From CBDATA01 sp965202845 (GTDB taxonomy: Bacteria > Acidobacteriota > Vicinamibacteria > Marinacidobacterales > Marinacidobacteraceae), in NCBI GenBank assembly GCA_965202845.1, contig OZ241856.1:1550001-1614000 (forward strand): DNA of 64,000 nucleotides, read 5' to 3'. Within the stretch, counting starts at the first letter, position 1. Each line of letters begins with the position of its first letter. The position numbers were made by a program, and so were the translations under genes. Below are positions 43,356 through 51,658 of the stretch, piece by piece. The notes under the pieces are model-generated. The model made no database searches and was not told where the DNA came from. It saw nothing but the letters and a program-made list of their open reading frames with translations.

Positions 43356-44750
43356 TTACCCCGGCGCGGATTCCAGCCAGCGGGCGAGCAGCAGGAGGGT
43401 GTCCTCCCCGCCGTGCTTTCCCACGATCTGCGCGCCGAGCGGCAGCCCCCGGGCGTCCTCCCCCATCGGAAGCTGGAGCGCCGGGTGCCCGGTCAGGTTG
43501 AAGGGGGCGGTCAGGCGCATCAGCCCGGAGCGGGTCGGTTCGCCGTTTTCGAGCGTCGGGGCGCCGATCTCCGGGGCGCCGGCGGGCGTCGACGGCACGA
43601 CCAGCGCGTCCACCGCGCCCAGAACCTGCGAAAACCCGTCGGTCACCAGCCGTCGCGCCGAACACGCGAGCAGGAAATCCTCGGTCGCTATCCGGCTTCC
43701 CGCTTCGAGGTTGCTCCGCACGTCGGCGCCGAAGTCGCCGGGGCGTTCGGCCATCCGCTCCCGGTGGAACGCGGCGGCCTCGGCGAACGCGATCAGGTTG
43801 CGGGCGGGCGCCGCCAGGTGGGCTTCGGGGATTTCGACCGAGACGATCTCAGCGCCCAGCCGGGAAAGCCGGTCGTACGCGGCGCGGATCGCCTGGTCCG
43901 CCTCCGGAATCAGGTTCGTGAAGAAGAATCGCTCGGGGACGCCGACCCGGAAGCCCTCCAGGGGACGCGGGGAAGCCGGCGCCGGCAGGCGTTCGGGGAC
44001 GCCGGCGAGAACGGACCAGATGATGTCCAGGTCGGCGGCGCTTCGGGCCATCGGCCCCACATGGTCGAGACTCCAGGAAAGCGGGGTCACGCCCTCGGCG
44101 GAGATGCGGCCGAAGGAGGGCTTCAACCCCACGATTCCGGTGAGCGCCGCCGGAATGCGGATCGAACCCCCGGTGTCGCTGCCGATCGAGCCGTAGCCGA
44201 TCCCGGCGGCGAGCGCCGCCGCCGATCCGGAGGAGGAGCCGCCCGCGATCCGGGAGGGGTCCCGCGGGTTGCGGACGGTTCCGAAGTGCGGGTTCTCGCC
44301 GGTCACCCCGAACGCCCATTCGTGGAGATTCGTCTTGCCGATGAGCGTCGCGCCCGCTTCTTCGAGCGCCCTCCATGCCGGGGCGCTGCGGGCAGGCGTG
44401 CGCGCAAAGCGCGACCCGAAGGTGGCGGGCATCCCCGCGACGTCCACGATGTCCTTGACGGTGAACGGGATCCCGGAGAGCGACCCCAGCGGTTCCCCGC
44501 TCCGGGGCTGTCGGCAGACCCGGATGAAGGCGCCGTGCTCATCCTGGTCGGCCCGCTCCCGGGCTTCTTCCACCGCGGCCCGACCGGCCCCCCGCAACCG
44601 GGTGATGCTTCCCGGTTCCGGGGAGCCGGGAATCCGTCTCGGCGGCGTCTCCCGCCAGCGGACGGCGAGCTCCCCGGCGGTGAGCGGCGGGATTTCGAAG
44701 CCGGCCAGCTCGCGCCGCAGCGTCTTTGCGTCCTCGCGAAGGGAATCCAC
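43356..44750 (-). CDS. Amidase-signature family enzyme (GatA-like)
   Basis: This 464-residue amidase has the Ser-cisSer-Lys triad, with Lys in PFTVKDIVDVAG and the serine loop in IAGGSSSGSAAALAAG. The nucleophile is in GSDTGGSIRIPAA. No gatB or gatC is nearby, so it is more likely a free-standing amidase than part of tRNA amidotransferase. The GTG start shares a base with the TAG stop of the small membrane-protein gene upstream. Confidence 0.88.
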   Translation of the reverse strand: MDSLREDAKTLRRELAGFEIPPLTAGELAVRWRETPPRRIPGSPEPGSITRLRGAGRAAVEEARERADQDEHGAFIRVCRQPRSGEPLGSLSGIPFTVKDIVDVAGMPATFGSRFARTPARSAPAWRALEEAGATLIGKTNLHEWAFGVTGENPHFGTVRNPRDPSRIAGGSSSGSAAALAAGIGYGSIGSDTGGSIRIPAALTGIVGLKPSFGRISAEGVTPLSWSLDHVGPMARSAADLDIIWSVLAGVPERLPAPASPRPLEGFRVGVPERFFFTNLIPEADQAIRAAYDRLSRLGAEIVSVEIPEAHLAAPARNLIAFAEAAAFHRERMAERPGDFGADVRSNLEAGSRIATEDFLLACSARRLVTDGFSQVLGAVDALVVPSTPAGAPEIGAPTLENGEPTRSGLMRLTAPFNLTGHPALQLPMGEDARGLPLGAQIVGKHGGEDTLLLLARWLESAPG

Positions 44751-44938
44751 TACTTGCGCAGCGCCCGCGCCGGCAGGGTCAGAAGCGCCCGGAGGAACGA
44801 GAACACCCCGTCCACCGCGACGCCCAGGAGGCGGAAGGGCAGCAGCAGGAGCCAGACGATCGGCCAGAGCAGGAGCGCGAGCAGCGCCACCGGCCAGCAG
44901 AGGACGAAGAGGAGAACCCAGAGGAGAAACGAAGCCAT
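44750..44938 (-). CDS. Small hydrophobic membrane protein
   Basis: This protein of 62 residues has two adjacent membrane helices (LLWVLLFVLCWPVALLALLL and VWLLLLPFRLLGVAV) and a basic tail. It has no recognised family. It starts 4 bp after the ligA stop and its own stop overlaps the amidase start, so it is part of the ligA-amidase transcript. Confidence 0.7.
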   Translation of the reverse strand: MASFLLWVLLFVLCWPVALLALLLWPIVWLLLLPFRLLGVAVDGVFSFLRALLTLPARALRK

Positions 44939-44942
44939 GGTC

Positions 44943-47507
44943 TCAGGAGAGGGATTCGAGCGTAGCGTCCCCGGCGGCCAGCCGTAGCAGCCCCTCCTCG
45001 TCCACCACCGGAATGCCGAGTTCGCGCGCTTTCGCCAGCTTGCTCCCCGCCTGGGCGCCGGCCACCACCGCCGACGTGCGGCGGCTCACCGAGGCCACCA
45101 CTCGCCCCCCGTGGCGCTGGATCCGATCGGTGGCCTCGTCCCGCGAAAGGTTGGGAAGCGCGCCGGTGAGAACCAGCCGCAGCCCGGCGAGGGTCTCCGC
45201 GCCGGTCTCCGCCTGGACCGGGCGCGCGCCGAGCCGGGCGAGCGCCTCCAGCCAGGCGCGGTTCGAGGCGTCGGAGAAGAAGCCGATCACCGAATCCTTG
45301 ACCTCCTCGCCGATTTCGTGCACCGAGAGCAACTCCTCCGGGGACGCGGCGGCGATCCGCTCCAGCGAGCCGAACCGGGAGGCCAGCACCCGCGCCACGT
45401 GCGCTCCCACGTTCGGAATCCCGAGCGCGAAGACGAACCGCGGAAGCTCCGCCGCGCGGCTCCGGTCGATTTCGCGCAGCAGGTTGTTCGCCGACTTTTC
45501 GGCGAACGGACGGCGTTCCCGGGGCGGAAGCCCGGCGAGATCCGCTGCGGTCAGCGCGAACACGTCGGAAGGGCTGCGCGCGAGGCCGGCGTCGAAGAGC
45601 TCGCCGGCGGTCTGCTCGCTGAGCCGGTCGAGCCGGAAGGCGTCCCGTCCCGCCATCCGCCCCACTGCGGTCATCAGATGCTCCCGGCTCCAGGCGGGTT
45701 CGAGCGGAAGTCCGAGCCGGTCCAGGAGGCCGTCCTCCCGGAACACGCCGATGCGGAGCAGATGCTGGAGGAGCGACCGGGGGCCGGCCTCCCGGAGTCC
45801 CGCCTGCGCCAGCTTCTCCAGGCGGCCCTGGCCGTCGAGGATGGCGCCGAGCGTCCGATGCGCTTCGGCGAGCTTCGCGGCGGTTCCGGGGCCCAATCCC
45901 GACACCCCCAGGGCGACCAGAACCCGCGCGAGCGGCTGGTCCCTGGTTTCGCGCAGGCGCGTCGCCAGCTGTTCGGCGCGTTTTCGGTCGAAGGGCGGCG
46001 CGGTCGGGCGCGGCGGAACGGCGAGCAGCTGCTCCCGGGTGAGCCGGTAGAGGTCCGCCGGCGTCCGCACCAGTCCCTCCTCCAGGAGCGCCCGCACCAG
46101 CTCCCCGCCGAGCGATTCGATCTCCATCGCCCCCCTGCCGATGAAGTGGGCGAGCCGGGCGGTCCGCTGGGCCGGACACTCCCAGCCGCCGGAGCAGCGG
46201 TGGTGCGCCCCCTCGGCCCGCACCGGGTTCCCGCATTCGGGGCAGGTCTCCGGCATGCTCCAGGGGGTGGCTTCCGCGTCCGGCTCGGAGCGCGCGACGC
46301 CCACCACCTGCGGGATCACGTCCCCGGCGCGCTGAATCCGGACCCGGTCGCCGGGCCGCAGACCCAGCGACCGGACGATCTCCTCGTTGTGGAGGGAGGC
46401 GTTGCGGACCGTGACCCCGGCGACCCGCACCGGGGCGAGCCGCGCCACCGGGGTCAGCTTGCCGGTGCGCCCCACCTGGACGCCGATGTCCAGTAGGGTG
46501 GTTTCCGCCTGCTGCGGGGGAAACTTGAAGGCGACCGCCCAGCGCGGGGTGCGCGAGCGCTCGCCGAGCTCCCGCTGTTCGGAGCGGCGATCCAGCTTGA
46601 CGACCACGCCGTCCAGCTCCACCGGGAACCGGTCCCGCCCCTCCTGGAGCGCCCGGTGGTAGGCGACGATGGCGGGCGCGCCGCGCGCCGCCTCCCACCA
46701 CGCCGACGAGTCCCGGGCACCTTCGGGGGCGGTCCGGAAGCCGAGATCGGCCAGCGCGCGCAGGACTTCCGACTGCGTGTCCGGCAGGGCGGCGCCCCCT
46801 TCCCAGAGCAGGACGTCGTAGGCGAAAAACGCCAGCGGGCGGGACGCCGCCACCGAGGAGTCCAGCTGGCGGAGCGAGCCGGCCGCCGCGTTTCGGGGGT
46901 TGGCGAACACCGGCCGGCCCTGGGCCGCCAGCCTCCGGTTCATCCGCTCGAAATCGGGGACCGGGAGCACCGCCTCGCCCCGGACCGCGAGCCGCGCCGG
47001 GCAGCGCCCCGCCGGCAGGCGAAGCGGGATGGAGCGGACCGTCCGCAGGTTGGCGGTGATGTCCTCGCCCGACTTGCCGTCCCCGCGGGTGGCGCCCCGG
47101 ACGAACAGCCCGTCTTCGTAGGTGAGCGCCGCCGAGAGGCCGTCAAACTTGGGTTCGAGGCAGAGCGCCAGCTCCTCCCCTTCCCGCCCCAGCTCCCGCC
47201 GGGTCCGCGCGAGGAATTCGTGCAGTTCGTCCTCCGACGCGATGCTTTCCAGCGAGAGCAGCGGCGCCGGATGGACGACTTCGGGGAATCCGTCGGCGAC
47301 GCCGCCCGCCACCCGCCGGGTGGGCGAATCGGGAGTCGCCAGCTCAGGATGGCGGCGCTCCAGCTCCGCCAGCTCGCGGAAGAGCGCGTCGTACTCGGCG
47401 TCGGCGATCTCCGGGGCGTCCAGGATGTAGTAGCGATGGTCGTGAAACCGGATCTGGTCGGCCAGCTCCCGGTGGCGGCGGGCGGCGGCGGAATCCGCCG
47501 GGTTCAC
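44943..47507 (-). CDS. ligA: NAD-dependent DNA ligase with a duplicated HhH module
   Basis: This enzyme seals nicks in replication and repair. The adenylated Lys is in LEPKFDG (residue about 120). Other domains are the OB fold (GRTGKLTPVARL), the zinc finger CPEC...C...C (about 423-445) and BRCT (about 768-854). The length of 854 exceeds the usual 670. Between zinc finger and BRCT, two HhH modules are present. Module one spans about 453-560 (GRGAMEIESLGGELV, LGVSGLGPGTA). Module two spans about 617-750 (GRDAFRLDRLSEQTA, LGIPNVGAHVA). GTG start, 4-bp overlap with the upstream gene. Confidence 0.95.
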   Translation of the reverse strand: MNPADSAAARRHRELADQIRFHDHRYYILDAPEIADAEYDALFRELAELERRHPELATPDSPTRRVAGGVADGFPEVVHPAPLLSLESIASEDELHEFLARTRRELGREGEELALCLEPKFDGLSAALTYEDGLFVRGATRGDGKSGEDITANLRTVRSIPLRLPAGRCPARLAVRGEAVLPVPDFERMNRRLAAQGRPVFANPRNAAAGSLRQLDSSVAASRPLAFFAYDVLLWEGGAALPDTQSEVLRALADLGFRTAPEGARDSSAWWEAARGAPAIVAYHRALQEGRDRFPVELDGVVVKLDRRSEQRELGERSRTPRWAVAFKFPPQQAETTLLDIGVQVGRTGKLTPVARLAPVRVAGVTVRNASLHNEEIVRSLGLRPGDRVRIQRAGDVIPQVVGVARSEPDAEATPWSMPETCPECGNPVRAEGAHHRCSGGWECPAQRTARLAHFIGRGAMEIESLGGELVRALLEEGLVRTPADLYRLTREQLLAVPPRPTAPPFDRKRAEQLATRLRETRDQPLARVLVALGVSGLGPGTAAKLAEAHRTLGAILDGQGRLEKLAQAGLREAGPRSLLQHLLRIGVFREDGLLDRLGLPLEPAWSREHLMTAVGRMAGRDAFRLDRLSEQTAGELFDAGLARSPSDVFALTAADLAGLPPRERRPFAEKSANNLLREIDRSRAAELPRFVFALGIPNVGAHVARVLASRFGSLERIAAASPEELLSVHEIGEEVKDSVIGFFSDASNRAWLEALARLGARPVQAETGAETLAGLRLVLTGALPNLSRDEATDRIQRHGGRVVASVSRRTSAVVAGAQAGSKLAKARELGIPVVDEEGLLRLAAGDATLESLS

Positions 47508-47782
47508 CGCGCCTGCTCCCGACGCATCCGGCGCCGTTCGGCGCGGCGGCGGATGAAGCGGCTCAGCCGGTCGGTGATCCGGCGGGCCCAGGGCAAGTCG
47601 CGCCCCAGGATGGCGAGTCCGCCCAGGATCATCAGGACGCCCTGGAGCACCGGCAGGAACAGTCCCACCACGCCGACCGCCAGCAGGAGGAATCCGGCGA
47701 CGATGCGGACGATCCGCCAGGGGCCGCCACCGGCCCGCGCCTCCGGGGCGCCCGAATAGACTTCGGGGAGGTCTCCTTCCAC
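47504..47782 (-). CDS. Small two-helix membrane protein (PGPGW-like)
   Basis: This 92-residue protein has two hydrophobic helices around GFLLLAVGVVGLFLPVLQG and LMILGGLAILGRDLPWA, then a strongly basic tail. The GLFLPVLQGxLMILGGLAIL pattern is typical of PGPGW-type proteins of unknown function. It precedes ligA with a 4-bp overlap. A TACGTT hexamer (47794-47789) lies 6 nt upstream of its GTG. Confidence 0.78.
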   Translation of the reverse strand: MEGDLPEVYSGAPEARAGGGPWRIVRIVAGFLLLAVGVVGLFLPVLQGVLMILGGLAILGRDLPWARRITDRLSRFIRRRAERRRMRREQAR

Positions 47783-47788
47783 TCCGTC

Positions 47789-47794
47789 AACGTA
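47789..47794 (-). promoter_or_regulatory. Candidate -10 element for the PGPGW-ligA operon
   Basis: TACGTT on the minus strand lies 6 nt before GTG 47782, inside the 20-bp gap shared with the divergent CPBP gene. Confidence 0.35.
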
Positions 47795-47802
47795 CCAATT
47801 CC

Positions 47803-49062
47803 GTGAAATCCCGTCGTCGCCCTGGCGTCGCCACCGCCTCCCAGGCGTTTTTGACCTTTCTGGTCGGGCTCGCCGCCATTTTCGGAATCGGAATCTTCCT
47901 GGGGCGGACCCGGCTGCCGGTCGAGATCGCGATCCTGATGATTCCGGCGGTCACGCTCGCGGTCGCGGTGGGGGCGATCCGCGTGTTCCGGCTGCGTCCG
48001 TTCCGGGCGTTCCTGCTCCGCCCGGCGCCCCTTTCCGACCTGCTGCTCTCGGTTCCGGTGGCGCTCTCGCTGTTCGTGGTCAGCGACCAGCTCGCCAACC
48101 TGGTCCAGCAGTTCGCGCCGCTGGACGAGGCCTTCATCGAGGCGCTGAACCGCATGGTGCGCGCCGACGGGTTCATCGAATGGATGATCCGGCTGGCCGG
48201 CATCGGGTTCGGCGCCGCCATTTCGGAGGAACTGCTGTTCCGGGGGGTGATCCTCACCGGATTCCAGCGCTTCGGACGCTTCAGCGCGATCTTCGTTTCG
48301 GCGCTGCTGTTCACCTTCATGCACGGGCTGCCGCTCCCCAACTACCTGCTGGCCGGCGTCATCCTGGGGCTCGCCGCCACCGCCACCGGAAGCATCCTGG
48401 TTCCGATCTCCATCCACTTCTTCCACAACACCGCCGCGCTGCTGCTGTCCAACCTGGCCGACCTCAAGACCCTGGGGGATCCGGTCTGGACGCCCCCCGG
48501 CATCCTGATCCCGGCGGTCCTCATCCTCGCCATCGGAACCTTGCACTGGCTCCGCCGGATGGCGCGGACCCGGAAGCCGGACCCGGACGCCGCAGCCCCG
48601 CAGCCGCCGGAAACCCGCATGCCCGAAATGCCGCCTCCGCCGCCGCACGCGCTCGCCATCGGAAAGGACCTGATGCGGGCGCCGGTCGGACGCAGGCGGC
48701 TGGGACTCGTGGCGCTGACCGCGACGATCAGCGCCGGGGCGCTCCTGAGCCTCGGCCTGTTCCTCGTTCTCGGCTATCTGGTGGATCCGGGACAGCAGCA
48801 CGCCGCCGCGATCCAGCATCTGCGCCAGATGTCCCACGAGGCCCAGGGCGCGGACCCCTGGAGCGACGAGATCGACGCCGCCTTCGACACGCTGGGCGAG
48901 CTGAACCGGGAGGGACGTCTCGGCTTCCGGCACATCTGGCGCGCCACCCGGGCGGTCGCCCAGGCCACCCGCGACGGGGAGTTCGGCGAGGGCGACGTGG
49001 AGGATTTGCTCACCGTGGTGGGGCGCATCCGCCGCGAGTCTCCCGCCGCCGGCGGCCCGTAA
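47803..49062 (+). CDS. CPBP-family intramembrane protease with C-terminal extension
   Basis: This 419-residue membrane protein belongs to the CAAX-protease/bacteriocin-processing group. Motif 1 is SEELLFRGVIL (EExxxR), motif 2 is FTFMHGLPLP (FxxxH) and motif 3 is SIHFFHNTAALLLSN (HxxxN). About eight helices are seen. After a proline-rich linker (residues about 260-285) there is a further helix (LVALTATISAGALLSLGLFL) and a soluble acidic tail of about 90 residues, not usual in the family. Its GTG start is divergent from the ligA operon. Confidence 0.88.
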   Translation: MKSRRRPGVATASQAFLTFLVGLAAIFGIGIFLGRTRLPVEIAILMIPAVTLAVAVGAIRVFRLRPFRAFLLRPAPLSDLLLSVPVALSLFVVSDQLANLVQQFAPLDEAFIEALNRMVRADGFIEWMIRLAGIGFGAAISEELLFRGVILTGFQRFGRFSAIFVSALLFTFMHGLPLPNYLLAGVILGLAATATGSILVPISIHFFHNTAALLLSNLADLKTLGDPVWTPPGILIPAVLILAIGTLHWLRRMARTRKPDPDAAAPQPPETRMPEMPPPPPHALAIGKDLMRAPVGRRRLGLVALTATISAGALLSLGLFLVLGYLVDPGQQHAAAIQHLRQMSHEAQGADPWSDEIDAAFDTLGELNREGRLGFRHIWRATRAVAQATRDGEFGEGDVEDLLTVVGRIRRESPAAGGP

Positions 49063-49070
49063 AGACCGGC

Positions 49071-49325
49071 ATGGAAAGCGCGAAACAGACCTCGGTCGAA
49101 ATCAAGGCGCTGCGCCGCAAGCTGGACGAATATGTCCGGCTCGCCGCTTCGGGCGAGACGGTGCTGGTCACGGATCAGGATCGGGTGGTCGCGGAGCTCG
49201 GACCGCCCAGGGAGATCCGGAGTCCGATGCCCCCCGACGCAACGCTGGCCGCCATGGTGCGGTCCGGCGTGCTCACGCCGCCAACGCGGATCGGATCGGG
49301 ACCGTCCTCCCGGCCCGCTCGATAG
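49071..49325 (+). CDS. Phd/YefM-type antitoxin without a visible toxin
   Basis: This 84-residue protein matches the Phd/YefM antitoxin pattern: TSVEIKALRRKLDEYVRLAA followed by GETVLVTDQDRVVAELGPP. Such proteins bind DNA and neutralise a PIN or RelE/Doc toxin. The next gene, holB, is on the opposite strand, and no toxin follows or precedes. It may therefore be an orphan, a remnant, or a partner of a distant toxin. Confidence 0.82.
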   Translation: MESAKQTSVEIKALRRKLDEYVRLAASGETVLVTDQDRVVAELGPPREIRSPMPPDATLAAMVRSGVLTPPTRIGSGPSSRPAR

Positions 49326-49346
49326 CGCCCGGGGAGGGCGGAACAC

Positions 49347-50495
49347 TCAGCGGGCGGCGCGTTTCTGGCGGTTCCTCCGGGCGATCTCCAGCGGGCGGGC
49401 GATGTCGTTGAACTGGAGGAGCAGCCATTCGAGCTGCATCCGCCGGTGTCCCTTCGTAAGAACCATCCGGTTGTGCGACTCCCGGGCGTGGAGCGAGGCT
49501 TGGGCCCAGGCGCCGGGGGGGGCGAGCGCCGCCACTTTGGCGAGTCCCTTCCTCCGGCTCGGAAACGACAGCGGCGGAACCCCCGAAGCGAGCGCCGCCA
49601 GATCGCGCAAAGTGGCGCGCAGCAGATTCAGGATCGGAGTCAGGTCGTCGTCAAGTTCGAGCTTCCCCAGCTTCCTCGTGAGTTCGTTGCGCTGCTGCGG
49701 CCCGATCCCCTGCCCCGCCACCGTCGCCAGCCGTTCCGCCTCCTCCTGGAAGCCGCGCAGGCGGTCCCTCCGGAACCCGGCGGCCCGCGCCGGATGCGCC
49801 TGGGAGGCGGCAGTGGCGATCTCGGCGATCCCGACCTCGAAGTCGCGATCTCGCCGGAGTCCTTCGACCACTTCGGCGGGCGTCGGCGCCGGGAAGATCC
49901 AGCGCTGGCAGCGGGAGACGATGGTGGAGGGCAGCGCCGCCGGGCGTTCGGCGCAGAGGATCCACCTCAGCACTTCGTTGTTCGGTTCTTCAAGTTCTTT
50001 CAGCATCGCGCTCGCCGCAGGGCTCGCAATGGCGTCCGCGCTCTCAATAATGAGAACCCGGCGGCGTCCCTCAAACGGGCGCATCCGGGCGGCGTCGGTG
50101 ACGAAGCGAACCGGGTCGATCTTGATCTGGCGACCGGCGCCTTCCGGGTAAAGCACCCGCACGTCCCGGTAGGGGCCGCCTCCCGGCCCCGGCCACAGGG
50201 AGTTCTTCGGCAGGGGGTTCCGCAGGCACTCCGCAGTCACCCATATCCGCTCGGCGATCTCCCGGGTGGCCTTCGATTCGGGGTCCCGGTCCGGGGAGTT
50301 GATCACTGCCGCCAGCTCCAGCGCGGCGGGGAGCAGGAGCGCCCCCGGCGGCCCCACGAACATCAGGCTCGGCGGCAGCCGGCCGGCCTGCTCCAGCTTG
50401 ACGAGCCGGGAAAGCGGGGTGCGCCCCAGCCAGTCGAGCGCAGCCTTGCGCTGCTTCAGGACGCGGCGCACGCGGGGATCGACCTTCTCAGCCAT
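49347..50495 (-). CDS. holB: DNA polymerase III delta' subunit-like clamp-loader protein
   Basis: This protein of 382 residues follows tmk with an 8-bp overlap, the classic tmk-holB order. The AAA+ core includes LMFVGPPGALLLPAALELA in place of Walker A; the Lys is missing, as in delta' proteins that do not hydrolyse ATP. RRVLIIESADAIASPAASAM is the Walker B region and LPSTIVSRCQRW the SRC sensor. The C-terminal half is longer than in most delta' subunits. I chose ATG 50495 by its overlap with tmk. Confidence 0.85.
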   Translation of the reverse strand: MAEKVDPRVRRVLKQRKAALDWLGRTPLSRLVKLEQAGRLPPSLMFVGPPGALLLPAALELAAVINSPDRDPESKATREIAERIWVTAECLRNPLPKNSLWPGPGGGPYRDVRVLYPEGAGRQIKIDPVRFVTDAARMRPFEGRRRVLIIESADAIASPAASAMLKELEEPNNEVLRWILCAERPAALPSTIVSRCQRWIFPAPTPAEVVEGLRRDRDFEVGIAEIATAASQAHPARAAGFRRDRLRGFQEEAERLATVAGQGIGPQQRNELTRKLGKLELDDDLTPILNLLRATLRDLAALASGVPPLSFPSRRKGLAKVAALAPPGAWAQASLHARESHNRMVLTKGHRRMQLEWLLLQFNDIARPLEIARRNRQKRAAR

Positions 50496-51096
50496 CGCCC
50501 GCCGCCTCCCGAACCCGCTCCCACACCGCCTCGGCGTCCCCGGAGGCGTCCACCCGAACCACCCGCTCCGGGGCTTCGCGCGCCAGCGCGAGAAACCCCT
50601 CGCGGACCCGCTCGTGGAAGCGCGCCGCCTCCTGCTCGATCCGGTCCGCCGACGCCAGGCGCGCAAGCCCGGCCGCAGCCGGAAGGTCCAGCAGCAGGGT
50701 GCGGTGGGGGCGGAACCCGCCGGTGACCGCCCGGTCCACCTGAAGGATGCGGTCCAGCGGAACGCCGCGCCCATACCCCTGGTACGCCAAGGTGGAGTCG
50801 GTGAACCGGTCGCCGATCACCACCGCCCCCCGTTCCAGCGCCGGGCGGATCACTTCGGCGAGCTTCTGAGCGCGGTCGGCGAAGAAGAGGGCGATTTCGG
50901 CTTCGGGGACGACCGGCCCGTTCCCTTCCAGCAGCACCTGGCGGATGGCCTCGCCGACCGGGGTTCCGCCCGGGTCCCGGGTGAGCGCCACCTCGCGGCC
51001 CCGGGACGCGAACCAGTCAGCCAGCCGACGCGCCTGGGTGGACTTGCCGGCGCCCGATATGCCCTCAAGAGTGAGAAAACGGCCGGGGGGCGCCAC
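50488..51096 (-). CDS. tmk: Thymidylate kinase
   Basis: This 202-residue kinase converts dTMP to dTDP. The P-loop is LEGISGAGKSTQARR. The DRx motif is VIGDRFTDSTLAYQGYGRG, and TRDPGGTPVGEAIR lies between. The length is standard. It lies 3 bp downstream of the bacilliredoxin gene and overlaps holB. Confidence 0.94.
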   Translation of the reverse strand: MAPPGRFLTLEGISGAGKSTQARRLADWFASRGREVALTRDPGGTPVGEAIRQVLLEGNGPVVPEAEIALFFADRAQKLAEVIRPALERGAVVIGDRFTDSTLAYQGYGRGVPLDRILQVDRAVTGGFRPHRTLLLDLPAAAGLARLASADRIEQEAARFHERVREGFLALAREAPERVVRVDASGDAEAVWERVREAAGDG

Positions 51097-51099
51097 TCT

Positions 51100-51624
51100 T
51101 CAGGAAATCGGGATGCCGAAGCGGGGAACCGAGGAGCCGCACATGCGCTCGCGGGCCGACCGCTCCCACACCTCGCGGGGCACCGAAGGCCCGGCGGCGG
51201 CGCACTCGCTGTCAAACGCCTGCACCAGATTCTCCGCCACCATCTCCGGGGTCATGCGTTCGATGTGGCGGCGCTCGAGGATGTGGATCGGGCGGCCGTC
51301 CCGGAAGAGGGCGACGCAGGGGGAGGACGGCGGAACCTCGGTCATGCGGGAGCGCGCCCGCTCGACGGCGTCGCGGTCCACCCCGGCGAACACGGTCAGC
51401 GACCGATCCGGAATCCGGGCGTTCTGGAGCGCCAGGGTCACGCCGGGGCGGGCGGAGCCGGCGGCGCAGCCGCAGACCGAGTTGACCACCACCAGCGCGG
51501 TGCCCGACTCGCCCAGCGCGGCGTCCACCGCCTCCGGGGTGCGGAGCGGGGTGACCCCGCAGTCGGCGAGCTCCTCCCACATCGGGCGGACGGCTTCGGG
51601 GTCGTAAAGCGGCGGCAGCGGCAT
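51100..51624 (-). CDS. Bacilliredoxin, BrxA/BrxB (YphP/YqiW) family
   Basis: This 174-residue thioredoxin-fold protein has the redox motif CGC in VVNSVCGCAAGSARPG, diagnostic for bacilliredoxins. These reverse bacillithiol mixed disulfides on proteins in Firmicutes and are also found in other phyla. Other family segments are FAGVDRDAVERAR and PPSSPCVALF. A late Cys in ERMCGSS is also typical. It lies in a run egtB-like, PQQ dehydrogenase, brx, tmk, holB. Confidence 0.9.
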   Translation of the reverse strand: MPLPPLYDPEAVRPMWEELADCGVTPLRTPEAVDAALGESGTALVVVNSVCGCAAGSARPGVTLALQNARIPDRSLTVFAGVDRDAVERARSRMTEVPPSSPCVALFRDGRPIHILERRHIERMTPEMVAENLVQAFDSECAAAGPSVPREVWERSARERMCGSSVPRFGIPIS

Positions 51625-51658
51625 CAGGTCGTTCCCTCCTTCGGGGAAGACGGGAAGG

